Source: Ramlibacter sp. PS4R-6 | Lineage (GTDB): Bacteria > Pseudomonadota > Gammaproteobacteria > Burkholderiales > Burkholderiaceae_C | Assembly (NCBI RefSeq): GCF_037572775.1 | Contig: NZ_JBBHKA010000001.1 | Span: 2,418,001 to 2,482,000, forward strand | Direction: 5' to 3' | DNA: 64,000 bases | Part shown: positions 1 to 8,883 of the stretch, piece after piece | Position numbering within the stretch: the first letter of the stretch is position 1 | How the letters are laid out: each line of letters opens with the position of its first letter | The notes under the pieces: model-generated | Told to the model about the DNA's origin: nothing | The model's database searches: none | What the model saw: only the letters and a program-made list of their open reading frames with translations | Translations under genes and position numbers: made by a program

Positions 1-1317
1 GCTCTTCCAGATCACCGGGCGGTGGCGGCCCGTGCGCCAGCGCACCAGCCAGAACCACGCCAGCGTCGCCGCGATCGCCGCGACCAGGGCGATGAGCGAG
101 AAGGTGGGCACGAAGCCAGGCGCGAGCCTCGCGACGTTCTGCGCCGGCTTGGCCGGGATGCCCGTGTGCAGCGACAGCCACACCACCCACACCGTGATCG
201 CGCAGATGCTGAAGAAGATCAGCGAGAACCAGTCGATCAGGGCCGACACGCTGCGGCTGAGCGTCGGCAGCGAGAACGCCGCGAGCGCGGCCAGCGCCGG
301 CAGCGCCAGCAGCAGCGAGCGGTCCGACGAGGGCGTGAAGACGGTCGTCAGCAGCGACACCACGACGAACCACAACGGCACGGCTACGTGGCGGCTCGTG
401 AGCTGCAGCCGCCAGCGCCACAGCGTCCACAGCGCCAGCGGCCATGCGGGCCACGTGAACCACACCAACAGGCGGCCGAAGCTGCGCCACTCGTGCGGAA
501 TGCCGGCAGGGGTCATGCGCCATTGCCACAGGCCCAGCGCGGTCGACACGGCGACGGTGATGGCGATGGCCCCGGCGACGAGCGCTGCACGCACGCCGGG
601 CTCCAGGACCGCCGCCGGGTCCGGGTGCCGGTCAACGAGCACGACGACGATGCCGCCCACGGCGAACAGCACGGCCATGGTCGGCGCGCCGCTCAGCGAC
701 AGCGCCACGAGGCCGATGACGAGCCCCGCGGTCGCGCTCCACGGGCGGTAGCGCAGCGCCGCGATGCCGTAGAACGCGGTCGCGGTGAAGGCGAGTTGGG
801 CCAGCGAAGGCGTGGTCTCGTGCGAGAACTGCGCCAGGCCCAGCGTCGCGACCACCGCCAGCAAGCCGCCGTCGGCGACCGCGCGAGCGTAGTCCGTCGG
901 CTTGGCTTCGCCGCCGAAGGCGAAAGGCACGGGCTGGGCCTGAGGGCTGCGCGCGAGGTAGTAGACGCCGTACCACGTGGCCGTGAGCGTCAGCACCAGC
1001 AGCGCGATGAAAGGCAGCCGCGCGGCGAAGTCCGGTGCGATCCAGCCCGGCGCGAGGCGCATGGCCCAGGCGCCCAGCCAGTAGGGCAGCAGGGCGTCGA
1101 ATTCGGGCGCCTGGCCCATCAGCGTGGGCGACAGCCACGACGCCCCGCCGCGGGCCAGCTCGAACATGTAGCCGAAGCCCGTGATGTCCTGGCTCTTCCA
1201 GGGCTCGCGGCCGACGAAGCCGGGCAGGACGTAGGCCGTGCAGAAGAGGATCAGGGCCAGCCGGGGCAGGCGGCGCACCGCGTCCTCGGCGACGATGGCG
1301 GGGGTGGGCTGGTTCAC
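1..1317 (-). CDS. GT-C (ArnT/PMT-like, family 39) membrane glycosyltransferase, 3' end outside window
   Basis: A polytopic inner-membrane protein, 439 codons visible and still open at the window edge. I start it at GTG 1317; an ATG four codons upstream opens only a four-residue peptide. The first hydrophobic segment is about residues 17-36, followed by an acidic periplasmic loop (REPWKSQD, with E38 and D44). That arrangement is typical of ArnT/PMT-type GT-C enzymes, which use polyprenyl-phosphate sugars. Many further hydrophobic segments follow. A GATAAT box at 1327-1332 would give an almost leaderless mRNA. The donor and acceptor cannot be read from sequence; lipid A, polymer or protein glycosylation are all possible. 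Family assignment is by overall look and the loop motif. Confidence 0.7.
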   Translation of the reverse strand, partial: MNQPTPAIVAEDAVRRLPRLALILFCTAYVLPGFVGREPWKSQDITGFGYMFELARGGASWLSPTLMGQAPEFDALLPYWLGAWAMRLAPGWIAPDFAARLPFIALLVLTLTATWYGVYYLARSPQAQPVPFAFGGEAKPTDYARAVADGGLLAVVATLGLAQFSHETTPSLAQLAFTATAFYGIAALRYRPWSATAGLVIGLVALSLSGAPTMAVLFAVGGIVVVLVDRHPDPAAVLEPGVRAALVAGAIAITVAVSTALGLWQWRMTPAGIPHEWRSFGRLLVWFTWPAWPLALWTLWRWRLQLTSRHVAVPLWFVVVSLLTTVFTPSSDRSLLLALPALAALAAFSLPTLSRSVSALIDWFSLIFFSICAITVWVVWLSLHTGIPAKPAQNVARLAPGFVPTFSLIALVAAIAATLAWFWLVRWRTGRHRPVIWKS

Positions 1318-1344
1318 TCGACGCGCATTATCGGTGCGCAAATG

Positions 1345-1369
1345 AAAAGGGCAGCCGAAGCTGCCCTTT
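1345..1369 (-). terminator. Rho-independent terminator of rpmE2
   Basis: A perfect 10-bp stem (AAAGGGCAGC / GCTGCCCTTT) closes a CGAA tetraloop. On the minus strand it is followed by a short T-run. It lies 18 bases after the rpmE2 stop codon. Confidence 0.75.
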
Positions 1370-1386
1370 GCGTGCGCGAAGCGGGT

Positions 1387-1638
1387 TTACTTCTTCGTGC
1401 CGAAGCGGTTGCGGAACTTCTCGACGCGGCCGCCCATGTTGTCCACGGACTTCTGGGTGCCGGTGTAGAAGGGGTGCGACTCGCTGGAGGTGTCCAGCTT
1501 GAAGAGCGGCAGCTCGCGGCCGTCGTCCGTCTTGCCCGTTTCCTTGGTCGCGACGCACGAGCGCGTCACGAACTTGAATCCGTTCGAAAGGTCCACGAAG
1601 AGCACTTCGCGGTAGTTGGGGTGAATGCCTTCTTTCAT
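1387..1638 (-). CDS. rpmE2: 50S ribosomal protein L31 type B
   Basis: An 83-residue protein starting [14 protein letters not shown], typical of type B L31. It sits at the central protuberance of the large subunit and bridges to the small subunit. It lacks the CxxC pairs that bind zinc in type A L31; its only cysteine is C28. In other bacteria such zinc-free forms replace the zinc-binding paralogue under zinc starvation, or are the only L31. No type A copy is visible here. The ATG at 1638 is chosen because homology begins there; upstream in-frame codons have no ribosomal character. It has a leader of about 70 nt and its own terminator. Confidence 0.95.
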   Translation of the reverse strand: MKEGIHPNYREVLFVDLSNGFKFVTRSCVATKETGKTDDGRELPLFKLDTSSESHPFYTGTQKSVDNMGGRVEKFRNRFGTKK

Positions 1639-1673
1639 GGTGTCCTTGGGTCTGGTGCGGCAGCCGGCAGGCG

Positions 1674-1716
1674 GGTAACACCTGCTACTTACCACTGGGG
1701 GAAGCCCGCCATTATA
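1674..1716 (-). promoter_or_regulatory. rpmE2 promoter -10 and leader dyad
   Basis: A consensus TATAAT lies at 1711-1716 on the minus strand; no good -35 is visible. The leader carries a dyad, GGTAA-N10-TTACC (1674-1693), between the -10 box and the gene. It could be an operator or an RNA stem. It does not closely match the usual AT-rich Zur box, so I do not assign a regulator. Confidence 0.45.
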
Positions 1717-1787
1717 GCCGGGCAGGCCGGTTTGCGGGAAGCGGGGCGGTTTCCCACACTCCGCGGCGCCATTGCCAAGGAATCCCC

Positions 1788-2930
1788 ATGAGTTTCGCAA
1801 CCGTCACCCTCAGCGGCAGCGCATCGGGCACCCAGGGCCGCCTGAGCACCACCGGCACCTTCACGGCAGCCATCACGGGCAACGCCGACGGCACCATCAC
1901 GGGGACCTGGTCGTTCGCCGGCACCTACCGGGACTCGGACGTGTTCTATGGCACGTCGGGCTCGAAGTCGATCTCAGGCACCCTCACCGGCACGGGCGAC
2001 AACGACGGCCCCTGGGCCATCACGCTGGCGGGGGGCGGCGTCCTGGGCGGCGCCCTGACCCTCGCCTTCGCCAACGGGCAGTACTCGCTGGCGGGGCACG
2101 GCGGCTACGCCGTCGACTACACGCTGCTGACCGGCTACGACGTGGAATACACCTTTCACGACGAATTCCAGTTCAACGCCGCCCTGGGCCTGGCCGGCGC
2201 GGCGCCGACCGAGGACGTCGCCTCTTTCGCCGGCGCGCGCTCGGGGTACACGGTTGCGGCCGCGGCCGGCGGCTACACGGTGAGCGGCACGGGGACAGGG
2301 ACGCAAAGCGTGGGCGCCATCGAGCGCCTTCAGTTCTCCGACCTGAGCGTGAACCTGGGCATAGGCGCGGCGGCGCACGGGATCTCCGGCGCCCAGCTCG
2401 ATTCGCTGGTGGAGCTGTACATCGCCTACATCGACCGCGTGCCGGACGCGGACGGCATGGCCTTCTGGATCGCGCAGCTGCAGGCCGGACGCACGCTGGA
2501 CCAGATCGGGCAGTCGTTCTACGAAGCGGCGGTGCAGTTCGGCGACCTCACGGGCTACACCGCGAACATGAGCAACGGCGCCTTCGTGACGCACGTGTAC
2601 CAGAACGTGCTGGGCCGCTCTTCGCCGGATGCGGAAGGCCTGGCCTTCTGGACGGCGCGGCTGGAGACGTCCGGCCGCGGCGGCATGGTGGCCGAGATGC
2701 TGGCTTCCGCTCACACGTTCAAGGGCGACGCGACCTTCGGCTTCGTCGCCGACCTGCTGGACAACAAGATCGCCGTGGGCAAGCTGTTCGCGATCTCCGA
2801 CGGCCTGGTGTTCAACACCTCCGCGGCCAACATCACGCAGGGCATGGCGATCGTCGACGCGGTAACGTCCACGAGCACTGCCAACGCCGTGGCGCTGATC
2901 GGCGTGAACGACGGCTTCAGCCTCTACTGA
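1788..2930 (+). CDS. DUF4214 domain protein, probably secreted or surface-associated
   Basis: A 380-residue acidic protein with a Gly/Thr/Ser-rich N-terminal half. The C-terminal half holds two DUF4214-type units, near residues 204-235 ([18 protein letters not shown]) and 268-295 ([19 protein letters not shown]). In this family the motif occurs in S-layer-like, type I-secreted and adhesin proteins. There is no N-terminal signal peptide, which fits type I secretion by a C-terminal signal, but no transporter is nearby. The ATG at 1788 has AAGGA just upstream. The last 7 bases overlap the end of the convergent permease gene. Function unknown. Confidence 0.7.
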   Translation: MSFATVTLSGSASGTQGRLSTTGTFTAAITGNADGTITGTWSFAGTYRDSDVFYGTSGSKSISGTLTGTGDNDGPWAITLAGGGVLGGALTLAFANGQYSLAGHGGYAVDYTLLTGYDVEYTFHDEFQFNAALGLAGAAPTEDVASFAGARSGYTVAAAAGGYTVSGTGTGTQSVGAIERLQFSDLSVNLGIGAAAHGISGAQLDSLVELYIAYIDRVPDADGMAFWIAQLQAGRTLDQIGQSFYEAAVQFGDLTGYTANMSNGAFVTHVYQNVLGRSSPDAEGLAFWTARLETSGRGGMVAEMLASAHTFKGDATFGFVADLLDNKIAVGKLFAISDGLVFNTSAANITQGMAIVDAVTSTSTANAVALIGVNDGFSLY

Positions 2931-3694
2931 CGCTCGAGCCGGTGCTCCAGCGCGCCGGAGACCTGCGTGAGCAAGGTGGTGAGCAGCAGGTAGATGCACG
3001 CCGTGGTCGCCAACGTGGCGACCGGCTGGAAACTCACGGCCTGCACGCGGTTGCCCACGTTCGTGAGCTCCACGACGCCGATGGCGAACGCCAGCGACGA
3101 ATCCTTCAGCAGGGCGACGACGTTGCTCGCCAGGGGCGGCATGGCCACGCGCGCCGCCTGCGGCAGGATGACCCAGCCCAGCACCTGCCGCGGGGCCATG
3201 CCCAGCGCAGTGGCGGCGTAGCGCTGGCCCTGCGGCACCGCGAGCAGCGCGCCGCGGATCGCCTCGGCGTTGTAGGCGCCGACGTTGACAGCCAGCGCGA
3301 TCACCGCGGCGGCGAAGTCGGGCAGCACCAGCGCCGGCACGAGCACGGGCAGCGCGAAGTAGACGAAGAGGATCTGCACCAGCAGCGGCGTGCCGCGGAT
3401 CAGCCAGATGTAGAAGGACGCCGCGGAACGCAGGAAGGCGTTGTTCGACGTCTTCGCCAGCGCCGCAACCAGGCCGAGGACGAGCCCGATCGCGCCGGAC
3501 AGGACCGTGAGCCACAAGGTCGTGCGCGCGCCCAGGGCGAACTGCTCGGCGTTGTTGCCGATCGGTTCAGGCAGGAGGGAGAGAACGGCGCCCAGCGCCC
3601 ACAGCGCGGCGACCAGCAGGAAGGCCGTCGCGGCCAGCGTGGCGTTGCTGCGCGCCTGGCGCGTCCACGACGCGGGCCACAGCGCGACGATCAC
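2924..3694 (-). CDS. Polar amino acid ABC transporter permease
   Basis: A 256-residue inner-membrane permease of the His/Glu/Gln type. It has about five hydrophobic segments and the EAA loop contacting the ATPase (ALGMAPRQVLGWVILPQA). The GTG start at 3694 overlaps the stop of the binding-protein gene (GTGA), so translation is probably coupled. The family imports amino acids or their analogues with a periplasmic binding protein and an ATPase. The binding protein is here, but no ATPase gene follows; the next gene is convergent. A shared or distant ATPase must be assumed. Substrate unknown. Confidence 0.88.
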   Translation of the reverse strand: MIVALWPASWTRQARSNATLAATAFLLVAALWALGAVLSLLPEPIGNNAEQFALGARTTLWLTVLSGAIGLVLGLVAALAKTSNNAFLRSAASFYIWLIRGTPLLVQILFVYFALPVLVPALVLPDFAAAVIALAVNVGAYNAEAIRGALLAVPQGQRYAATALGMAPRQVLGWVILPQAARVAMPPLASNVVALLKDSSLAFAIGVVELTNVGNRVQAVSFQPVATLATTACIYLLLTTLLTQVSGALEHRLERQ

Positions 3695-4452
3695 TTGCAG
3701 CGCACGTCTTCGCCGAAATACTTCTTCGACAGGGCCGCGTAGGAGCCGTCGGCCATGGCCTTGGCCAGCGCATCGTTCCACGCCTGTGCGAGCGTGGTGT
3801 TGCCCTTGGCTGCCGCAGCGGCGATCTGCTCGGTGAAGAGCAGGGCACCCAGGTTCAATTTGAGCTGCGGGTTCTTGCGCGCCGACTCGATGGCGGTGAA
3901 GCGGTCGGTGACCCACGCATCCACGCGGCCGGCGGCGAGCGCGGAACGCGCGTCCGCATCCGAAGGGAAGTTGCGCACCTCCTTCGCCGTGCCGAGCTTC
4001 TGCACGTTGGACAAGTAGGTGGTGCCGGTCTGCACGCCCACTGTCTTGCCCGTGAGGTCCTTGGCCGTCTTGATCTTGGCGTCCTTCGCCACGATCATGC
4101 CGCCCGAGCAGTAGTGGGGCGCGGTGAAGGTCACGGCCTTGGCGCGCTCGTCGGTGATGCCGTGGGAGGCGATCACCAGGTCCCAGCGGTCCTGCGCCAG
4201 GCCCGTGAGCAGGGCGTCGAAGCCGACGGTCTTCCATTCGATCGCCAGCCCCATCTTCTTCGCCATGAGTTCGGCGACCTCGACCTCGAAGCCGGTGAGC
4301 TTGGCGCCGTCGAAGTAGTTGAACGGGGTGAAGGCGCCTTCGGTGGCGGCCACCAGCTTGCCGCTCTTCTTGATGGCGTCGAGGGGGCGGGCCCAGGCGC
4401 CGGTCGTGGCGACGGCAGCCGCGGCTAAGAGAAAAGTGCGACGGGTCTTCAT
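3691..4452 (-). CDS. Periplasmic amino acid-binding protein (SBP family 3)
   Basis: A 253-residue protein with a signal peptide of about 21 residues (MKTRRTFLLAAAAV..., cleavage after AWA) and a mature two-lobed family 3 binding protein. The conserved stretches FTPFNYFDGAKLTGFEVEV and RWDLVIASHGITDERAK are visible. It should capture a polar amino acid in the periplasm and hand it to the overlapping permease. It is the first gene of a two-gene operon lacking an ATPase. The gene starts 43 bases after the rho stop, with no clear terminator between them. Confidence 0.88.
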   Translation of the reverse strand: MKTRRTFLLAAAAVATTGAWARPLDAIKKSGKLVAATEGAFTPFNYFDGAKLTGFEVEVAELMAKKMGLAIEWKTVGFDALLTGLAQDRWDLVIASHGITDERAKAVTFTAPHYCSGGMIVAKDAKIKTAKDLTGKTVGVQTGTTYLSNVQKLGTAKEVRNFPSDADARSALAAGRVDAWVTDRFTAIESARKNPQLKLNLGALLFTEQIAAAAAKGNTTLAQAWNDALAKAMADGSYAALSKKYFGEDVRCK

Positions 4453-4495
4453 GCGCCCGGAGTGTAGCCAGCGGGCGGCAGGGCGCGATGCGGGC

Positions 4496-5761
4496 TTACC
4501 CGCCGCGGCGCATCATGTCGAAGAACTCCACGTTCGACTTCGTGGCCTTCATCGACTTGAGGACCATCTCCATGGCCTCGATCTCGTCCATGTTGTACAT
4601 GAACTGGCGCAGGATGCGGGTCTTCTGCAGCACCTCGGGGGCCAGCAGGAGCTCCTCGCGGCGGGTGCCGGAGCGATTGAGCTGGATCGAGGGGAAGACG
4701 CGCTTTTCGTACAGGCGCCGGTCCAGGTGCAGTTCGCAGTTGCCGGTGCCCTTGAACTCCTCGAAGATCACTTCGTCCATGCGCGAGCCGGTGTCGATCA
4801 GCGCGGTGGCGATGATGGTGAGCGAACCGCCTTCTTCGACGTTGCGCGCGGCGCCCAGGAAGCGCTTGGGGCGCTGCAGCGCGTTGGCGTCCACGCCGCC
4901 GGTGAGCACCTTGCCCGAGGAGGGCACGACGTTGTTGTAGGCGCGGGCGAGGCGGGTGATCGAGTCCAGCAGGATGACGACGTCCTGCTTGAGTTCGACG
5001 AGGCGCTTGGCGCGCTCGATGACCATCTCGGCCACGTGCACGTGGCGCGCGGCGGGCTCGTCGAAGGTGGAGGCGATGACCTCGCCCTTCACCGAGCGCT
5101 GCATGTCGGTCACTTCCTCGGGACGCTCGTCCACCAGCAGCACCATCATGTAGCTGTCCGGGTAGTTGGCGGCGATGGCGTGCGCGATGTGCTGCATCAT
5201 CACTGTCTTGCCGCTCTTGGGCGGCGCGACGATCAGCGCGCGCTGGCCCTTGCCGATGGGCGCGATGATGTCGATGATGCGGGCCGTGAGGTTCTCCTCG
5301 GCCTTGAGGTTGTCGCGCTCCAGCCGCATCTGCTCCTTCGGGAACAGCGGCGTCAGGTTCTCGAACATCACCTTGTGCTTGTTGTCCTCGGGCGCGCGGC
5401 CGTTGACCTTGTCCAGCTTGGTGAGGGCGAAGTAGCGCTCGCCGTCCTTGGGCGTGCGGACCTCGCCCTCGATCATGTCGCCGGTGTGCAGGTTGAAGCG
5501 GCGCACCTGCGAGGGCGAGATGTAGATGTCGTCCGTGCTCGCGGTGTAGCTCGTGTCCGGGCTGCGCAGGAAGCCGAAGCCGTCGGGCAGGATTTCCAGC
5601 ACGCCGTCCGCGAAGACCTGCTCGCCGGCACGCGCGCGCTTCTTGATGATCGCGAACATCAGCTCCTGCTTGCGCATGCGGCCGGTGTTCTCGATCTCGA
5701 GCTCCTCCGCTTGCTTCAGGACTTCGGAGACGTGCAGTGCCTTGAGTTCGTTCAGGTGCAT
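4496..5761 (-). CDS. rho: Transcription termination factor Rho
   Basis: A 421-residue RNA-dependent ATPase forming a hexameric ring that terminates transcription. The N-terminal helical domain is residues 1-48. A cold-shock-like RNA-binding fold follows, with RNP1 residues GFGF (61-64). The Walker A motif APPKSGKT is at 179-186, and the Walker B/P-loop region contains [12 protein letters not shown]. Length matches the short proteobacterial form without insertions. The ATG at 5761 follows a GGAGT ribosome site. It lies downstream of trxA, the usual order in Burkholderiales, with its own promoter overlapping the trxA terminator. Confidence 0.98.
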   Translation of the reverse strand: MHLNELKALHVSEVLKQAEELEIENTGRMRKQELMFAIIKKRARAGEQVFADGVLEILPDGFGFLRSPDTSYTASTDDIYISPSQVRRFNLHTGDMIEGEVRTPKDGERYFALTKLDKVNGRAPEDNKHKVMFENLTPLFPKEQMRLERDNLKAEENLTARIIDIIAPIGKGQRALIVAPPKSGKTVMMQHIAHAIAANYPDSYMMVLLVDERPEEVTDMQRSVKGEVIASTFDEPAARHVHVAEMVIERAKRLVELKQDVVILLDSITRLARAYNNVVPSSGKVLTGGVDANALQRPKRFLGAARNVEEGGSLTIIATALIDTGSRMDEVIFEEFKGTGNCELHLDRRLYEKRVFPSIQLNRSGTRREELLLAPEVLQKTRILRQFMYNMDEIEAMEMVLKSMKATKSNVEFFDMMRRGG

Positions 5762-5883
5762 GAGGGACTCCGCGTCGGAGTTTCTTGTTGGAATGTCTGG
5801 GGGAGGGGAGCCGGAGCGAGGCGGGGTGCCTCGGGGCGGTCGACGGGGCCGGCTGGCTCGTGGCTTCCGGCGCTGTCGGGCAA

Positions 5884-5912
5884 ATTATAGACAAACAAAT
5901 GGGGCCGTGAAG
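5884..5912 (-). promoter_or_regulatory. Candidate rho promoter
   Basis: On the minus strand a perfect -10 TATAAT (5884-5889) is preceded, with a 16-bp spacer, by TTCACG (5906-5911; 4 of 6 matches to TTGACA). The -35 element sits in the loop and arm of the trxA terminator. This predicts an rho leader of about 120 nt, room for the autoregulation known for rho in other bacteria. Confidence 0.5.
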
Positions 5913-5917
5913 GCCCC
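5891..5917 (-). terminator. Terminator downstream of trxA
   Basis: A GGGGCC / GGCCCC stem (5901-5906 and 5912-5917) with a 5-nt loop. On the minus strand it is followed by the T-rich ATTTGTTTGT. It lies 30 bases past the trxA stop and overlaps the rho promoter. Confidence 0.65.
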
Positions 5918-5946
5918 ATCTTTCATGGCGTTAGCTTGCTAACGTT

Positions 5947-6279
5947 TTAGCTCAGCTGCTGGTCCAGGAAGGCCGTGAGCTGCGCCTTGCTCATCGCGCC
6001 CACCTTGGTGGCGGCGAGCTCGCCATTCTTGAACAGCATCAGCGTCGGGATGCCGCGGATGCCGAACTTGGCGGGGATCTCGCGGTTCTCGTCGACGTTC
6101 ATCTTGGCCACCTGCAGCTTGTCGCCGTAGGTGCCGGCCACTTCGTCGAGGATCGGCGCGATCATCTTGCAGGGGCCGCACCACTCGGCCCAGTAGTCCA
6201 CCAGGACCGGCTTGCCGGCGTTCAGGACGTCGGATTCGAAGGTGGCGTCGGAGACATGCTTGATCAGGTCGCTGGCCAT
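5947..6279 (-). CDS. trxA: Thioredoxin 1
   Basis: A 110-residue cytoplasmic thioredoxin that reduces protein disulfides and is recycled by thioredoxin reductase. The redox motif WCGPCK places the catalytic cysteines at C34 and C37, and the cis-proline is P78 (GIPTL). Length and termini match the Trx1 family. It has its own terminator and is followed by rho. Confidence 0.98.
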   Translation of the reverse strand: MASDLIKHVSDATFESDVLNAGKPVLVDYWAEWCGPCKMIAPILDEVAGTYGDKLQVAKMNVDENREIPAKFGIRGIPTLMLFKNGELAATKVGAMSKAQLTAFLDQQLS

Positions 6280-6378
6280 GGAATCTTTCCTTTTGGGTGC
6301 TGCGGGTAGCCGCTACAGTCGGGTCATTGTGTCAGAAACCAAGTCCCCCCAAGGCGTGAGGGTGCAGTCGGCCCCGCT

Positions 6379-8883
6379 ATGGATGCGATAGCGGAAACCC
6401 ATCACGCCGGCAGCCCCCTGGCCGGCCTGATGAGCCGTGTGGGCGAGCTCATCGAGCGCCATGGCGCGCACCCGGCGCGCACCGTCGTGCTGCTGCCTTT
6501 CGTGCACCTCCTGCAGCCGGCCCGCGAGGCCTGGGCCCGCGTTTCGCCCCTGGGCTTCATGCCCCGCTTCGAAACCACCGCAACCTGGAGCGCCGGCGCC
6601 GCGTTCGAGCCCGGCGTCGACGACTTTTGCGGCGAACTTGCGCGCGACCTGCTCGCGGCGCGTTCGCTGCTGGAGCGCGCGGGGCTGGGCGCGCAGGCCG
6701 ACCTGCTCGCGCCGCGGCTGGCCGAAGCGGCGGGGCAACTGGCCCCGGTCGCGGCCGCGATCGAGCCCGCGGCGCGAGGAGCGTGGGCGGCGCGCGCGCG
6801 CCATTCGCTGGCTGCCGCGTTCGATGCGCCCGTGCTCGCGCACGAGGCGGCCGTGGCGAGCATCGCGGTGGAGTGGGTCGCGGCCTCGTCCTTCGCCACC
6901 GACTCCTTGCTCGTGCCATCGGCGGGCACCGAGCTGATCGTGGTCGCGCAAGGACTGCGTGACGAACCCTTGCCGCTCGCACTCGCGCGCGCCCACGGCG
7001 ACAAGGCGCATGTCGTGAGGCTGCAGGCGGACGGTGCCATGGGCGCCATCACCTTGCACGAAGCGGGCGATCCGGCGGACGAGGCCGAGCGCGCCGCCGC
7101 CTGCGTCCTGCAGCACGTCCGCGAAGGCCGCGTCCCGGTGGCGCTCGCCGCGGTCGACCGCCAGCTCACGCGCCGCATCCGTGCCCTGCTCGAACAGGGC
7201 CACGCCACCCTCCGCGACGAGACGGGGTGGAAGCTGTCCACCACGCGTGCCGGCGCGCACGCGATGCTCGCGTTGCGCACGGCGCTCCACGCCGCGAGTT
7301 CCGACGCGGTGATCGACTGGCTCAAGAACTCACCCGTGCACGCCCCGGCTTCGGTGCTGGCGCTGGAGCGCCGCGTGCGCCGCAACGGCACGCGCGAATG
7401 GCGGCACGTGCTGGCCTCGGACCTCGGCGACGGGCAACAGGTCGTCTTCGACTTCGTCCAGGCCGCGCGTGAGGCGATGCAGGAAGCGCGGCCGCTGCCG
7501 CAATGGCTCGCGCAGTGGCGATCGGTTCTCCAGGGCAGCGGCCAGTGGCGCGCGCTCGAGGGCGATGCGGCCGGCCAGCAGGTGATCGCGGCGCTGCGCC
7601 TTGCGGAGTCGGACCGCGCCGAGCTCGACGCGTTCCCGCCCGCGCGCCGCCGGATGGGCCTTGCCGAATTCGTCGCATGGGCCAACGACATCCTGGAGGC
7701 GGAGAATTTCCGCCCGCCCGGGGCTGCCGATGCGCAGGTGGTGATCCTGCCCTTCCACCAGCTGCTGGGCCGGCCTTTCGCGGCGCTGGTGGTGCCCGGC
7801 TGCGACGAGGCGCGCTTGCCCGCGTCGCCCGACCCCGCAGGGGTCTGGACACCCGCGCAGCGCGAGGCGCTCGGGCTCCCGACACGGCAGGCGCTGGAGC
7901 GCGAAACGCGCGAGGCCTGGCGCCAGGCGCTGCAGGCGCCGCACGGCGACATCCTGTGGCGGTGCGCCGACGAGAGCGGCGAAGCCGTGCTGCCGGCAAC
8001 GCTGGTCCAGGAGCTCGTGCTGGCGCGTGCCGCGGCCCAGGGCTCCGACCCGCGCACGCAGCGGGAAGTCGCCGTGCAGCCCACCTCGCGCCCGGTTCCG
8101 GCGGCGCACGCGCTGCCCCTGGCGTCGCTTTCCGCCAGCGCCTACGAGGACCTGCGCAAGTGCCCCTACCGCTTCTTCGCGCTGCGGCAACTCGCGCTGC
8201 GCGAGCCCGACGAGATCGACGTCGACGTGGACAAGCGCGACTTCGGCAACTGGCTGCACCGCGTGCTCAACGCGTTCCACGAACGCCTCGCACGCGACGC
8301 CTCGGCGCCGCGGCGCGAGCTGCTCGACGAAGCGGCGGAGCAGGTCATGCGCGAGATGCGCCTGGACGAAGGCGAGTTCCTGCCCTTCCGCGCCGCGTGG
8401 GCGCAGGCGCGCGAAGGCTACCTGGCGTGGCTGGCGAAACACGAGGCGAAGGAGGGAGCGACCTTCCAGGCGGCGGAGAGCCAGCACACGCTGGAACACG
8501 CAGGCGTGCAGCTCCTGGGCCGCGTCGACCGCATCGACACCTTGCGTGCGGGCGGCCGGATGGTGATGGACTACAAGACCGAGAGCCTCGCGACCAGCCA
8601 GGCCCGCGTGAAGCAGCCGGGCGAGGACACGCAGCTCGCCTTCTACGCCGCGCTGCTGGGCGATGAAGACCTGCGCGCGGCCTACGTCAACATCGGCGAG
8701 CGCGGCGAAACGAAAACCGTCGAGCAGGGGGAGGTCGCCGCGGCGCGCGACATGCTGCTGGCCGGCATCGCCGCCGACTTCCGCCGCATCGGCCAGGGCG
8801 CCCCCCTGCCGGCGCTGGGCGAGGGCAAGGCCTGCGACTGGTGCGGCGCGCGCGGCCTGTGCCGCAAGGACTTCTGGCCGTGA
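6379..8883 (+). CDS. AddB-like PD-(D/E)XK exonuclease subunit with Fe-S cysteines
   Basis: An 834-residue partner of a RecB/AddA-type helicase. The N-terminal part resembles an inactivated helicase fold with no Walker A. The C-terminal RecB-type nuclease domain starts near residue 583. It has the catalytic DYK (D731, K733). Four cysteines, C595 (KCPYRF) and C819-x2-C822-x5-C828, match the spacing of the 4Fe-4S cluster that staples AddB nucleases. It overlaps the following helicase gene by GTGA, so the two are probably made together for end resection. It is shorter than Bacillus AddB (about 1160 residues). The ATG at 6379 lacks a strong ribosome site. Confidence 0.85.
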   Translation: MDAIAETHHAGSPLAGLMSRVGELIERHGAHPARTVVLLPFVHLLQPAREAWARVSPLGFMPRFETTATWSAGAAFEPGVDDFCGELARDLLAARSLLERAGLGAQADLLAPRLAEAAGQLAPVAAAIEPAARGAWAARARHSLAAAFDAPVLAHEAAVASIAVEWVAASSFATDSLLVPSAGTELIVVAQGLRDEPLPLALARAHGDKAHVVRLQADGAMGAITLHEAGDPADEAERAAACVLQHVREGRVPVALAAVDRQLTRRIRALLEQGHATLRDETGWKLSTTRAGAHAMLALRTALHAASSDAVIDWLKNSPVHAPASVLALERRVRRNGTREWRHVLASDLGDGQQVVFDFVQAAREAMQEARPLPQWLAQWRSVLQGSGQWRALEGDAAGQQVIAALRLAESDRAELDAFPPARRRMGLAEFVAWANDILEAENFRPPGAADAQVVILPFHQLLGRPFAALVVPGCDEARLPASPDPAGVWTPAQREALGLPTRQALERETREAWRQALQAPHGDILWRCADESGEAVLPATLVQELVLARAAAQGSDPRTQREVAVQPTSRPVPAAHALPLASLSASAYEDLRKCPYRFFALRQLALREPDEIDVDVDKRDFGNWLHRVLNAFHERLARDASAPRRELLDEAAEQVMREMRLDEGEFLPFRAAWAQAREGYLAWLAKHEAKEGATFQAAESQHTLEHAGVQLLGRVDRIDTLRAGGRMVMDYKTESLATSQARVKQPGEDTQLAFYAALLGDEDLRAAYVNIGERGETKTVEQGEVAAARDMLLAGIAADFRRIGQGAPLPALGEGKACDWCGARGLCRKDFWP

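Noticed and set aside
22..1791. A 589-codon plus-strand open frame over the glycosyltransferase and rpmE2
   Set aside because: The translation is low-complexity Arg/Gln/His, while the minus strand gives recognisable membrane helices and L31.
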